64,000 nucleotides of DNA from NCBI GenBank assembly GCA_021771815.1, contig JAETOE010000016.1, positions 1 through 64,000 of the forward strand, in the 5' to 3' direction. Below, one piece after another: positions 9,307 through 18,900 of this stretch. The notes under the pieces were generated by a model that was given only the letters and a program-made list of their open reading frames with translations, was not told the DNA's origin and made no database searches. A program made the position numbers and the translations under genes. The DNA comes from Roseburia hominis. Its GTDB lineage: Bacteria > Bacillota > Clostridia > Lachnospirales > Lachnospiraceae. Positions within the stretch are counted from its first letter, which is position 1. The number at the start of each line of letters is the position of its first letter.

Positions 9307-10485
9307 ATGAAAGAATTAGAATTAAAATATGGTTGTAACCCGAATCAGAAGCCGTCCCGCATCTACATGGAGAACGGCGAGCTGCCGATTAAGGTGCTCT
9401 GTGGAAAGCCGGGCTACATCAACTTTCTGGACGCTTTTAACGGCTGGCAGCTCGTTTCCGAGTTAAAGAAAGCGACCGGACTTCCGGCTGCAACTTCCTT
9501 TAAGCATGTATCTCCGGCAGGCGCGGCAGTCGGACTTCCGCTGTCCGAGGTAGAAAGAAAGATTTACTGGGTAGACGATATGGACGTGGAGTTCACTCCG
9601 CTTGCAAATGCTTATATCCGTGCGCGCGGCGCTGACCGTATGTCCTCTTTCGGCGATTTCATTTCCCTGTCCGACGTCTGCGACAAGGAGACGTCGCTTG
9701 TCATTAAAAGAGAGGTTTCCGACGGCGTGATCGCTCCGGGCTACACCGACGAGGCGCTTGAAATCTTAAAAGCGAAGAAGAACGGCAATTATAACGTGAT
9801 CGAGATCGATCCTTCCTATGCCCCGGCTCCGATCGAGCACAAGGAGGTATTCGGCATCACTTTTGAGCAGGGCAGAAACGAGCTTGTGATCGACGAGCAT
9901 TTCTTTGACAATATTGTGACAGAGAATAAGGAAATCCCGGAGTCTGCAAAGAGAGATCTCGCAATCGCCATGATTACCTTAAAATATACGCAGTCCAATT
10001 CTGTATGCTATGTCAAGGGAGGACAGGCGATCGGTATCGGTGCAGGACAGCAGTCCAGAATCCACTGTACGCGACTTGCAGGCTCTAAGGCGGACAACTG
10101 GTGGCTGCGTCAGTCCCCGCAGGTCTTAAATCTTCCGTTTAAGGAGAACATCAAGCGCGCGGACAGAGACAATGCAATCGATCTCTACATGGGAGAGGAT
10201 TACATGGACGTTCTTGCGGACGGCGCATGGGAGAATATCTTTACGGAGAAGCCGGCGGTATTTACCGCGGAGGAGAAGAGAGCATGGCTCGACCAGAATA
10301 CAAATGTAGCGCTTGGCTCCGACGCATTCTTCCCGTTCGGTGATAACATTGAGCGCGCGCACAGAAGCGGCGTGCAGTACGTGGCGCAGCCTGGCGGTTC
10401 GATCCGTGACGACCATGTGATTGAGACGTGCAATAAGTATGATATGGCGATGGCATTTACAGGCATCCGTCTGTTCCATCACTAA
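9307..10485 (+). CDS. purH: AICAR formyltransferase (stand-alone, PurH-type)
   Basis: A 392-residue phosphoribosylaminoimidazolecarboxamide formyltransferase. The family's catalytic segment SFKHVSPAGAA is present near residue 65, along with LKYTQSNSVCYVKGGQAIGIGAGQQSR, a folate- and AICAR-binding region, and the C-terminal PGGSIRDDHVIE. It transfers a formyl group from 10-formyl-THF to AICAR. It lacks the N-terminal cyclohydrolase (MGS-like) domain of bifunctional PurH (about 510 residues), consistent with the separate purO upstream. The start has GAAAGGAAT in front. A terminator follows at 10511. Confidence 0.9.
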   Translation: MKELELKYGCNPNQKPSRIYMENGELPIKVLCGKPGYINFLDAFNGWQLVSELKKATGLPAATSFKHVSPAGAAVGLPLSEVERKIYWVDDMDVEFTPLANAYIRARGADRMSSFGDFISLSDVCDKETSLVIKREVSDGVIAPGYTDEALEILKAKKNGNYNVIEIDPSYAPAPIEHKEVFGITFEQGRNELVIDEHFFDNIVTENKEIPESAKRDLAIAMITLKYTQSNSVCYVKGGQAIGIGAGQQSRIHCTRLAGSKADNWWLRQSPQVLNLPFKENIKRADRDNAIDLYMGEDYMDVLADGAWENIFTEKPAVFTAEEKRAWLDQNTNVALGSDAFFPFGDNIERAHRSGVQYVAQPGGSIRDDHVIETCNKYDMAMAFTGIRLFHH

Positions 10486-10510
10486 GAGTAATAGAAGAAA
10501 ACAATATGTG

Positions 10511-10546
10511 AAAACCCCGGATTTCGTGAGAAGTCCGGGGTTTTGT
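10511..10546 (+). terminator. Rho-independent terminator after purH
   Basis: AAAACCCCGGA at 10511-10521 pairs with TCCGGGGTTTT at 10534-10544, giving a GC-rich stem followed by a T-rich tail. It separates the purine genes from the gallate locus. Confidence 0.92.
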
Positions 10547-10554
10547 GTTTGGAC

Positions 10555-10577
10555 ATTAATTCGAATCAGGACTTAAT
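10555..10577 (+). promoter_or_regulatory. LysR-type operator upstream of lpdC
   Basis: An imperfect inverted repeat ATTAATTC-N7-GACTTAAT (7 of 8 positions pair). The same 23-base arrangement recurs at 13666-13688 in front of the transporter gene, and both copies end exactly 16 bases before the -35 box. Their placement around -63 fits the activator-binding site of a LysR regulator, most likely the one encoded at 12673-13629. Confidence 0.75.
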
Positions 10578-10593
10578 AGACGCGCAAATTGAA

Positions 10594-10622
10594 TTGATTT
10601 GCAGAAAATACAATTTTATAAT
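10594..10622 (+). promoter_or_regulatory. Promoter of lpdC-lpdB
   Basis: TTGATT (10594-10599), a 17-base spacer and TATAAT (10617-10622). The element aligns base by base with the transporter promoter at 13705-13733, including the flanking sequence. Confidence 0.8.
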
Positions 10623-10662
10623 CAATGTATGAGAACTGTAAAATAAATTGGAGGAAGTGTCT

Positions 10663-12123
10663 ATGTCGAATCGGGTAAAAGATTTGCGGAGCGCATTGGA
10701 ATTATTGGCAGATATGCCGGGACAGCTCATAGAGACGGATGTGGAAGTGGAGCCGATGGCGGAGCTTTCCGGCGTATACCGCCATATCGGGGCGGGCGGA
10801 ACATGTATGCGCCCGACGAAGGAAGGTCCTGCAATGATATTTCACAATGTAAAGGGACATCCTGATGCAAGAGTTGCAATCGGAGTTCTCGCAAGCCGTA
10901 AACGGGTGGGAGCGCTTTTGGATTGTGAACCGGAAAATCTGGGGAAATTATTATATCACAGTGTAGAAAAGCCGATTCCTCCGGTTATCACATCGAAAGC
11001 AGCGCCATGTCAGGAGGTGGTACATAAAGCATCCGAACCGGACTTCGATTTATATAAGCTGGTTCCGGCGCCGACCAATACGCCGGACGATGCAGGACCG
11101 TACATTACGCTTGGCATGTGCTATGCGACGCACCCGGATACCGGAATCAACGATATTACGATTCACCGTCTGTGCATTCAGGGAAAGGACGAGTTGTCGA
11201 TTTTCTTTACGCCGGGAGCAAGGCATATCGGTGCAATGGCGGAGCGGGCAGAGGAGCTGGGGCACAGATTACCGATTTCCGTGAGCATCGGCGTCGATCC
11301 TGCGATTGAGATCGGTGCCTGCTTTGAGCCGCCGACGACTCCGTTGGGGTATGACGAGCTTGCGGTCGCAGGTGCACTGCGGGGAGAGCCGGTGGAACTG
11401 GTGCAATGTCTCACGATAAACCAGAGGGCGATCGCCAATGCAGAGTACGTGATTGAGGGCGAGGTGCTGCCGAATGTGCGGGTGCAGGAAGATAAAAACA
11501 GCCATACGGGTTATGCGATGCCCGAATTTCCGGGGTACACCGGGCCTGCCAGCAATGAGTGCTGGCTGATTAAGGTCACGGCTGTCACGCACCGACGAAA
11601 CCCGATCATGCAGACGTGCATCGGACCGAGTGAGGAGCATGTCTCGATGGCGGGAATTCCGACCGAGGCAAGCATTTACGGAATGATAGAAAAGGCAATG
11701 CCGGGGAAATTGCAAAATGTGTACTGTGCAACGCCCGGCGGCGGAAAGTTCATGGCGGTTCTTCAGTTCAAAAAGACAGTTGCCAGTGATGAGGGAAGGC
11801 AGCGTCAGGCGGCGCTTTTGGCATTTTCGGCATTCAGCGAGCTAAAGCATATTTTTCTTGTCGATGAGGACGTCGACCCGTTCGACATGAATGATGTGTT
11901 GTGGGCGATGAATACAAGATTTCAAGGGGATGCAGACATTATTACGATACCGGGGGTGAGGTGTCATCCGCTTGACCCATCCAATGACCCGGCGTTCGAT
12001 CCGAGCATCCGTAATCACGGAATTGCATGCAAGACAATTTTTGACTGTACCGTACCGTTTGAGTTAAAGGATCGTTTTGTCCGCGCAAGATTCAAGGAGG
12101 TTGATCCAAATCACTGGGTGTAA
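10663..12123 (+). CDS. lpdC: Gallate decarboxylase catalytic subunit (UbiD family, LpdC-like)
   Basis: A 486-residue UbiD-family decarboxylase. From memory of the Lactobacillus plantarum LpdC sequence it shares long segments: TDVEVEPMAELSGVYRHIG, PAPTNTPDDAGPYIT, CFEPPTTPLGYDELAVAGA, IGPSEEHVSMAGIPTEAS and the DEDVDPFDMNDV stretch. LpdC decarboxylates gallate to pyrogallol (and protocatechuate to catechol) with prenylated FMN. The AEYVIEGE segment (residues 260-267) contains the conserved active-site glutamates. The annotation start TTG at 10648 is inside the ribosome site TTGGAGGAAG, so the ATG at 10663 is the start. lpdB follows after 4 bases. The substrate range (gallate, protocatechuate or both) cannot be set from sequence. 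Confidence 0.88.
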   Translation: MSNRVKDLRSALELLADMPGQLIETDVEVEPMAELSGVYRHIGAGGTCMRPTKEGPAMIFHNVKGHPDARVAIGVLASRKRVGALLDCEPENLGKLLYHSVEKPIPPVITSKAAPCQEVVHKASEPDFDLYKLVPAPTNTPDDAGPYITLGMCYATHPDTGINDITIHRLCIQGKDELSIFFTPGARHIGAMAERAEELGHRLPISVSIGVDPAIEIGACFEPPTTPLGYDELAVAGALRGEPVELVQCLTINQRAIANAEYVIEGEVLPNVRVQEDKNSHTGYAMPEFPGYTGPASNECWLIKVTAVTHRRNPIMQTCIGPSEEHVSMAGIPTEASIYGMIEKAMPGKLQNVYCATPGGGKFMAVLQFKKTVASDEGRQRQAALLAFSAFSELKHIFLVDEDVDPFDMNDVLWAMNTRFQGDADIITIPGVRCHPLDPSNDPAFDPSIRNHGIACKTIFDCTVPFELKDRFVRARFKEVDPNHWV

Positions 12124-12127
12124 GACT

Positions 12128-12712
12128 ATGAAGAAGAGAATCATTGTAGGGGCGTCCGGAGCGAGCGGGCTCCCGCTGTTGATACAGTGCTTAAAGCTGA
12201 TAAAAGAACATGCAGAGTATGCGTCCTGTCTGATTATGAGCGATGGGGCAAAGCTTACATTGCAGCATGAGACAAAGTGGACGATGGAGGAAGTGTACGC
12301 ATTGGCGGATGAGACGTTTGAACTCACAGAGATTGGGGCAAAGCCGGCAAGCGGTTCCTTCAAAACCGAAGGAATGCTGGTCGTACCGTGCAGTATGAAG
12401 ACGCTGGCGGGAATTCACAGCGGATATGCGGACAATCTGCTGCTGCGGGCGGCGGATGTGACATTAAAGGAAGGGCGGATTTTGGTGCTTGCCGCAAGGG
12501 AGACGCCCCTTAACAGCATTCATCTCCGCAATATGTATGAGTTATCCATGCTAAACGGCGTGAGGATCATTCCGCCGATGCTGACTTATTACATTAAGCC
12601 GGAATCGGTGGAGGAAATGACTTATCACAGCGCGGCGAAGCTGTTGGAACCATTCGGAATCGAGGCACCGGATTACAGGCGCTGGGAGGGACTTTCCCCC
12701 TCATCCTTTTGA
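12128..12712 (+). CDS. lpdB: Flavin prenyltransferase (UbiX family, LpdB-like)
   Basis: A 194-residue UbiX-family enzyme that prenylates FMN to the prFMN cofactor required by UbiD decarboxylases. The flavin-binding N-terminus GASGASGLPLL, the VVPCSMKTLAGI phosphate/flavin segment and the ETPLNSIHLRNM motif are all present. The ATG at 12128 is used; the open frame upstream overlaps lpdC. It lies 4 bases after lpdC, so supply of cofactor and apoenzyme is coupled. Its last 40 bases overlap, tail to tail, the 3' end of the convergent lysR gene, and its terminator lies inside lysR. Confidence 0.9.
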   Translation: MKKRIIVGASGASGLPLLIQCLKLIKEHAEYASCLIMSDGAKLTLQHETKWTMEEVYALADETFELTEIGAKPASGSFKTEGMLVVPCSMKTLAGIHSGYADNLLLRAADVTLKEGRILVLAARETPLNSIHLRNMYELSMLNGVRIIPPMLTYYIKPESVEEMTYHSAAKLLEPFGIEAPDYRRWEGLSPSSF

Positions 12713-13629
12713 ATGCACAATTGTTGACAAAGATTCACAAAGTTCTGGGCAGAGGCTGACAGCCTCTGCTTTTTTAAATAGCAGAGGGAAATCTGTGAGC
12801 AGATCTGCGGGGTGATGTCTACGGCAGCCCACGGCCGGTCCGTGGAGTAGCGATCTTTTTTCGGTGAGAGCAGATGGTGGTTCATCAACAGGGCGACATG
12901 CGAATCGGTGGAAACCATGTCAATGATACTGTCCAGCCGGTGGCTGGTAAAGGCAATTTCAGGAATAAAATTTGCCGCCTGACAGGCGTTGACGCAGATA
13001 TCATACATCAGGGAATCCTCCTTGATGAAGCAAAAGCTTTCATCCTTCAGATCCCGCAGCGTAATTGCCTGTTCGGAAGCGAGCCGGTGGTTTTTGGGAA
13101 GCAGCGCCACCAGATGGTCGCGGATGTATGGAATGCGGACAACGTCGGCGTCCTCCAGAAAGTTCTTTTCAAAAGACAGTTTGGTTTCCCGCGTGAAGAC
13201 CAGCTCGCATTTCCCGGTATGGAGGAGGTGGAGTAAGTTCTTCGCGTCATCTTCAACAGTTTTCACTGTGCTGTCGGGATAGATTTTCCGGAAGGATGAC
13301 AGTAGATTTGTGATGTTATATTGTGCCATGGCGGGAATGCTTCCCAGAGTCAGAGTGCCTTTTTCGGAATCCTGGATTCGCATTAAAAGCGTGGAATATT
13401 CAAACTCGGCCCTGATGATAGACTGTGCGTAGGGGAGCAGCGCCTCGCCGTACTTTGTCAGCTCCACACGGCGTGTGGTGCGGGTAAAAAGCGGTACGCC
13501 GAGCTCACTCTCCATAAGCTTGATATGTTTTGAGAGCGTAGACTGGTTTACGTAGAGACGTTCTGATGCTTCCCAGAAATTCTTTGTCTCTGCCAATATT
13601 GCAAATTCCTTAAAATATGCAGTGTTCAT
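12673..13629 (-). CDS. LysR-family regulator of gallate/tannin genes (TanR-like)
   Basis: A 318-residue LysR-type regulator. The N-terminal winged helix contains AETKNFWEASERLYVNQST followed by LSKHIKLMESELGVPLF, the standard LTTR recognition helix. The rest is the periplasmic-binding-like effector domain. The ATG whose complement ends at 13629 has GGAGGAG in front; the frame upstream to 13656 is not needed. It is divergent from the transporter gene and convergent with lpdB. By position, and by the two matching operators (10555 and 13666), it is the likely activator of both transcription units, with an aromatic acid such as gallate as the presumed inducer. In L. plantarum a LysR protein (TanR) has this role. 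Confidence 0.88.
   Translation of the reverse strand: MNTAYFKEFAILAETKNFWEASERLYVNQSTLSKHIKLMESELGVPLFTRTTRRVELTKYGEALLPYAQSIIRAEFEYSTLLMRIQDSEKGTLTLGSIPAMAQYNITNLLSSFRKIYPDSTVKTVEDDAKNLLHLLHTGKCELVFTRETKLSFEKNFLEDADVVRIPYIRDHLVALLPKNHRLASEQAITLRDLKDESFCFIKEDSLMYDICVNACQAANFIPEIAFTSHRLDSIIDMVSTDSHVALLMNHHLLSPKKDRYSTDRPWAAVDITPQICSQISLCYLKKQRLSASAQNFVNLCQQLCIQKDEGESPSQRL
12749..12776 (+). terminator. Terminator of lpdC-lpdB, embedded in lysR coding sequence
   Basis: GCAGAGGCT (12749-12757) and AGCCTCTGC (12761-12769) form a 9-base stem with a 3-base loop, followed by six T. It lies 37 bases after the lpdB stop but within the 3' part of the convergent lysR gene. Confidence 0.85.
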
Positions 13630-13665
13630 AGTGGTATCTCCTCCGAAAAAACACACGGATCAGGC

Positions 13666-13688
13666 ATTAATTCCGATTGTGACTTAAT
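13666..13688 (+). promoter_or_regulatory. LysR-type operator between lysR and the transporter
   Basis: ATTAATTC-N7-GACTTAAT is the second copy of the operator found at 10555-10577. It lies 16 bases before the transporter -35 box and 37 bases from the lysR start codon, so the regulator could also control its own divergent gene here. Confidence 0.75.
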
Positions 13689-13704
13689 CCTAAGGGAAAT
13701 CGAA

Positions 13705-13733
13705 TTGTTTGTCAAGAGATGCAAATTTATAAT
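13705..13733 (+). promoter_or_regulatory. Promoter of the transporter-esterase-lpdD operon
   Basis: TTGTTT (13705-13710), a 17-base spacer and TATAAT (13728-13733), with the transporter ATG 44 bases downstream. Spacing to the operator is identical to that at lpdC. Confidence 0.8.
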
Positions 13734-13776
13734 AAAGCTATCAAATACAAAAGGATTATGGAGGAGGTAATTCATA

Positions 13777-15195
13777 ATGAATGAAAATCAAAAGATTCCT
13801 ATGTGGAAAAAAATTAGTTATGGATGCGGTGCAGGAGGCGGAAATGTCATGAGCACATTGCTTGCGACATTTTTGACGGCATACTACACGGATACGGCGG
13901 GAATCGCAGCGGCAGCGGTGGCTACCATGTTTCTTGTGTGCCGTGTGCTGGACGGCATCACAGACTTTGCGATGGGCGGTATCGTGGATAAGACCAATAC
14001 AAAGTGGGGAAAAGCAAGACCGTGGCTGATTCTGGCTGCGCCAATGATGTGTATCGGCATCATTCTCATCGTGAGTGTTCCGCAGGGCATAAGCGCAGGC
14101 ATGAAGCTTGTTTATGCATATGCGACATACATATTTTTAAACTGTATTGTGTATACCATTTTTGGTATTGCACATACGGCGCTGCTGGCAAGAATGACAC
14201 GTGATTTTAAAGACAGAAATACGACGGCAACCGTTTCATCTATTATCAACAGTGTGGCCGGTCTGGTAGTCGGTACGCTGATCACAAGACTGCAGATGAA
14301 CCTTGGCTGGACTGTGACAGGCGTTATCCTTGGTGTGATCGCCGGAGGTCTGATACTGATTACCGGTCTGGTATGTAAGGAAACGGTCGGCATGGACGGC
14401 ATGGAAGAAATGCCGGGAATGGGAAGGAAAGGAACGGGCAGCATTCCGATGAAGGAACAGCTACCGGCTGTTCTCAAAAACAGGTATTTCTGGATTGCAT
14501 TGATTATGGGTGCATTGGTTCTTTTCGTCAACGGAAATGCGATCGGAGCACAGTTCTATTATTGTAATTTGGTATTGGGAAATCCGATGTATATGGAAAT
14601 GCTGATGCCGGCAGGTATGGCGCCCGGAATTATTGCGATGTTCTTTATGCCATACTTTTCGAACAAGTACTCAAAGCGCGCGTTCATGAGTGCCGGTGCA
14701 ATTTTGATGATTCTCGGTTTCTCCGTTGTGGGATTGGCCGGAGATAATCTTACGATGGTAATTATTGGTACAATCATTCGCTCACTTGGCATCACACCGA
14801 TGTTTGCAGGCTTGTATGCCTTTGTTGCAGATGCGGCGGACTATGGCGAGTGGAAGTTCGGCATCCGCTCGGAGGGTCTTATGTCGGCGTCACAGTCGAT
14901 CGGCTCTAAGATCGGAATCGGTCTTGGCTCTGCATGTTCCGCATGGATTCTTGCAATATCAGGATATATTCAGCCGGCGATGGATATGGCGGGACCGGGA
15001 GCGGATATGGCGGATGGCGCACTCCCGGCGATGGGACCGATGATACAGCAGCCGGAGTCCGTTATCGCAGCAGTCCGTTTTGATTATGGATGGCTCGGTG
15101 CGATTGTAAGCATTGTTCTGTTAATTTGTGTGCTGATGATGGATGTGGAAAAATATCTTCCGGAAATCCGCAAGGCATTGGGAAAAACACAGTAA
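13777..15195 (+). CDS. MFS transporter, GPH (MelB-like) family
   Basis: A 472-residue membrane protein with about 12 hydrophobic helices. The GPH/MelB signature is clear: DGITDFAMGGIVDKTNTKWG followed by KARPWLI in the helix 2-3 loop, and YAFVADAADYGEWKFGIRSEG in the second half. Family members are cation symporters for glycosides, hexuronides and related compounds. Because it shares the LysR operator with the gallate decarboxylase and precedes the esterase/tannase ORF, the likely substrate is a phenolic acid, galloyl ester or glucoside. Gallate uptake in L. plantarum uses a different named permease (GacP), so the function is inferred from context only. The ribosome site is GGAGGAGG. Confidence 0.85.
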   Translation: MNENQKIPMWKKISYGCGAGGGNVMSTLLATFLTAYYTDTAGIAAAAVATMFLVCRVLDGITDFAMGGIVDKTNTKWGKARPWLILAAPMMCIGIILIVSVPQGISAGMKLVYAYATYIFLNCIVYTIFGIAHTALLARMTRDFKDRNTTATVSSIINSVAGLVVGTLITRLQMNLGWTVTGVILGVIAGGLILITGLVCKETVGMDGMEEMPGMGRKGTGSIPMKEQLPAVLKNRYFWIALIMGALVLFVNGNAIGAQFYYCNLVLGNPMYMEMLMPAGMAPGIIAMFFMPYFSNKYSKRAFMSAGAILMILGFSVVGLAGDNLTMVIIGTIIRSLGITPMFAGLYAFVADAADYGEWKFGIRSEGLMSASQSIGSKIGIGLGSACSAWILAISGYIQPAMDMAGPGADMADGALPAMGPMIQQPESVIAAVRFDYGWLGAIVSIVLLICVLMMDVEKYLPEIRKALGKTQ

Positions 15196-15230
15196 AGAAT
15201 ATAGAGAAATAGCTTCGGCGTGGAGGGAAA

Positions 15231-15988
15231 ATGGAAAAACAGATTTTGAGCGATTACAGTAAATTAGAAGGTTCTTTGCAGTTCGGCGAAGAAACAAAAT
15301 CGGGGAAAAAGCCGATGGGAGGACCGCCGGTTGACTTCAAGGCACCGATGGCGGATATCAGTTGGGTAAAGAGAAAATATCTGGATGTGGCGTATGCACA
15401 TGAGTCCCCGAATCAGCGGATGGATATTTATCTGCCGGAAGAAGGGGAAGGACCGTTTCCTGTACTGTTCCATATTCACGGCGGCGGCTTTGCGATCGGT
15501 GACAAGCGCGACGATCACATGGATACTTATCTGAAATTCCTGAAAAAAGGGATTGCCGTGGGTTCGATTGAGTACCGCCTGAGCCGTGAGGCGATTTTCC
15601 CGGCAGCCGTGTTAGACTGCCGGGAGGCAATCCGTTTCGCGAGAGAACACGCAGAGGAATATCAGCTGGATGCGAAGCATATCGGCGTGATCGGCGGTTC
15701 GGCAGGCGGAAATTTAAGTGCGATTCTGGGAATGAATATTCCGAACGGGGCATTTCCGGGAGAGGAGAACAGAAAATTTGAAGGAGATTGTCATGTCAAT
15801 GTGGCGGTAGACCAGTTTGGACCGATTTCCTTTAAGGTTATGGATGAGCAGGCGAGAACCAATAAGGTCAGCTTTGCGGATCACGATGAGCCGACTTCGG
15901 CGGAGAGCAGTTATTTGGGCGGGGCGCTGCCGGAGCTTTCAAAGAGAATCTGGAGTTGCTCTGGAAATTTATCAGTAAATATTTGTAA
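15231..15988 (+). pseudogene. Remnant of esterase 1 with an internal out-of-frame deletion
   Basis: From residue 1 to about 236 the frame is a normal acetyl-xylan/feruloyl-esterase-like hydrolase, ending in SAESSYLGGALPEL. In the +2 frame immediately afterwards (15941-15988) the sequence reads KENLELLWKFISKYL and then TAA, which is a typical hydrolase C-terminal helix and stop. A deletion at about 15935 that removed the catalytic Asp/His segment and changed frame would explain both. The original stop would be 15986-15988, 22 bases before the next gene's ATG. Confidence 0.7.
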
Positions 15989-18900
15989 TGTGATGAAGCG
16001 GGGGAAAAAGATGAAAAGAATTTGTGCAGTGTTGACAGCGGGTTTACTGTGTCTGGGGCTTACGGCATGCGGCGCGGACGGACAGGCAGAAGTGCAGACC
16101 GGTGCCGTAGAGGAAACCGGGGCATCGGAAACGGCAGAAGGCACGTATGCATATGAAGAGAAAGAGTCCTTCGGAGAAGACAGCTTTAGCATTCCGTGGA
16201 CACTGACGTTGAACGGGGACGGAACGTATTCTCTGCATACGGAAGGACCGATGGGAGAGGATACCTATACGGGAACCTATACGATGGCAGGGAGTAACGT
16301 GACGACTTCCGCTCCGAAGGAAGCGGATGTGAATATTATGGCGGGATGGTTCAACGAGGATTATTCCTGCGAGTGGATCATCAATGAAGAAGACCACACC
16401 TGCGCGCCGGCAAAGGCAGGCACACAAGAAGGGGAGAGTGGTGTGCCGGAAGGCGTTCCGGGGGGAATGCCGGGCATGAGCACGGAACCGTTTGTGTACG
16501 ACGGGGAATATTATACCGATGTGCAGTATGCGCAAATCTCCGCGTCGGATGTGATGGATATTTATCTTCCGGACACAGACGAGGCGACCCCGGTCGTCGT
16601 GATGATTCACGGCGGAGCCTTCCGGATGGGGGATAAGCAGATGGATGCAGTGACAAAATGCTTCGGGGTGTTGTTGGATCATAATTATGCGGTCGCAACG
16701 ATCAATTACAGACTGTCCGATGAGGCGACATATCCGGCAGCCGTGGCGGACGCCAAAGCCGCGGTGCGTTACCTTAAGGCAAATGCGGATCAATATGGAA
16801 TTGATGCGGAGAATATCTATATCAGGGGAGAGAGCGCCGGGGCTTATCTGGCGAACATGGTCGCAGTGACCTCCGATGTGGAAGAACTGAACGGTGATGT
16901 GGAAGATAACCTGGAGCAAAGCTCTTCGGTAAAAGCGCTGATTTCCTTTTTTGCACCGATAGACTGGTATAACATGGATAAGGATTTTGCAGAATTGGGC
17001 GTTACAGAGGCACAGCGTCCGATGGGTATTACATCCCAGGAGAATTCGGCGGAAAGTGCGTTCTTAGGGCAGAATGTAGCGGAGGACGAGGCAAAAACGG
17101 CTGCGACAAATCCCATCAATTACGTCGAGGGGATGAGCCAGAGCCAGTTTTATGCGTTCATTGAGCATGGAGATGCTGACACGAACGTGCCCTATGTACA
17201 GTCGGAGCGTTTGTATGACGCACTGTCGACAAAATACGGCACGGAGTATGTAACACTGACGATCTTGCCGCAAGCGGCACATGAGGACGCGGCATTCTAC
17301 ACGGATGAAAATCTGGCGCAGATTATCGAGTTTTTAGATGCAGTTCCGCGTTATGCAAAACAGGACAGAGAAAAGGAGGAAAGCCCAGTGTTTGATGAAA
17401 TTCAGATAACAAATAAGACGATGGAGCTTCTTGACTGTAAAGATGCATGGACATTTGATGAGACGAATTGCTGCTGGTGTCTTGAGGATATTTTGTATAC
17501 CCAAAAGGCGACGACGCCCAAGTTCCAGCGATTGAGCATTTTCGTGCCGAAGCCTTATATGAGGGCAGGCGGCGAGATCGACCCGGAGGGAGAGATGAAC
17601 GGGTATACGGCAAGGACAGTACCTGTCATATTTGAAAATAATTCCGCCGGTTATATGCAGATGCCGCATACATGGCTGGAGGGGCCCAGATGTTATGCGC
17701 ACCAGTATCTGAAACAGGGATATGTCTATGTGACTTGTGGGAACAGAGGACATGAATCCCGGGATGCAGAGGGGAAGCTTTGCGGAAAAGCTCCTGTTAA
17801 TCTGGTGGATTTAAAGACAGGCATTCGCTTTATAAGACATAACCGGGCATGGATCCCCGGAGATATGGATAAGATTATTTCCGTAGGATGGAGCGCGGGA
17901 GGCGCGATGTCTGCGCTTCTTGCCGTGACGGGAAATAATGAGAATTTTATTCCGTATCTGGAAGAGAACGGAGCGTTTATGGAGGAAAGCGACGCCGTCT
18001 ATGCATCGCAGATTTACTGTCCGATCGTGGATCTGGAACATGCGGATCTCGCTTATGAATGGCTGTTTTTTGCGGACAGGGAGAACGAGGCGTCTCCGGC
18101 GGGACCGGCGGGCACAATGACCGCTTTTGAGGAAGCGCTATCCGGAAAGCTTAAGGAAGCGTATGTGGAATATTTTAACAGTCTTAAACTGGTCAATCCG
18201 GATAACGGGGAAATCCTTCTGCTATCGTCCGACGGACGGAGCGGAAGCGGATATGACTATCTGATGAAGAAATTAAATGAAGCCGCAGGCATTTATTTTG
18301 CAAAGCTGGAAAAAGGGGAACTGCCGCAGCAGTATTCGCCGGAGGACTATCTGCGCGGAAATTATACCTATAAGATTCCGGCGCCGATGGGCGGACCCAA
18401 AGAGGAGGATAAGGCAGACTTGATGCAGGGACATGCGGGACCGGGAGTGGCGCTCCAAAAGACCCCGATGACAGGAGCGGAGAAGCAGCCCACACCGCCG
18501 TCGTTGGGGGATATGGTTTCCCGTCCGCCGAAGGGAGTACCCTATCAGCCGCCCACGCCGCCGATGATGGAGGTAAAGGGAAAGGACAAATCAGAGTGGC
18601 TTAGCTGGGACGGGGAAAGGGCGGTAGTCAAGGATTTGGACAGTTATGTGCTGAATCACCGAAGAAGAATGAAACCATGTACATCCTTTGATATCTTAAG
18701 AAATGAGAGCGGCGAAAACAAGGTATTCGGTACAAGGGAGCATCCGAACATGCATTTTAACACGTATATTGCAAAAGCAATTCTGGAATTGAAGGAACAG
18801 TTTCCGGAGGAGTATGAGAAATATTACGGGGAATATGCAGCCGTTCGGGGCGATGCGGAGCTGGCAAGAAGAATTTACATGATTAACCCGCTCAATTATA

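Noticed and set aside
12874-13236. Open frames on the plus strand inside the lysR gene
   Set aside because: They are antisense shadows of a LysR protein with a clear helix-turn-helix and ribosome site.
16044-16919. A 291-codon minus-strand frame opposite the lipoprotein esterase
   Set aside because: It has no family similarity and is His/Arg-rich, typical of an antisense shadow; the plus strand has a full catalytic triad.
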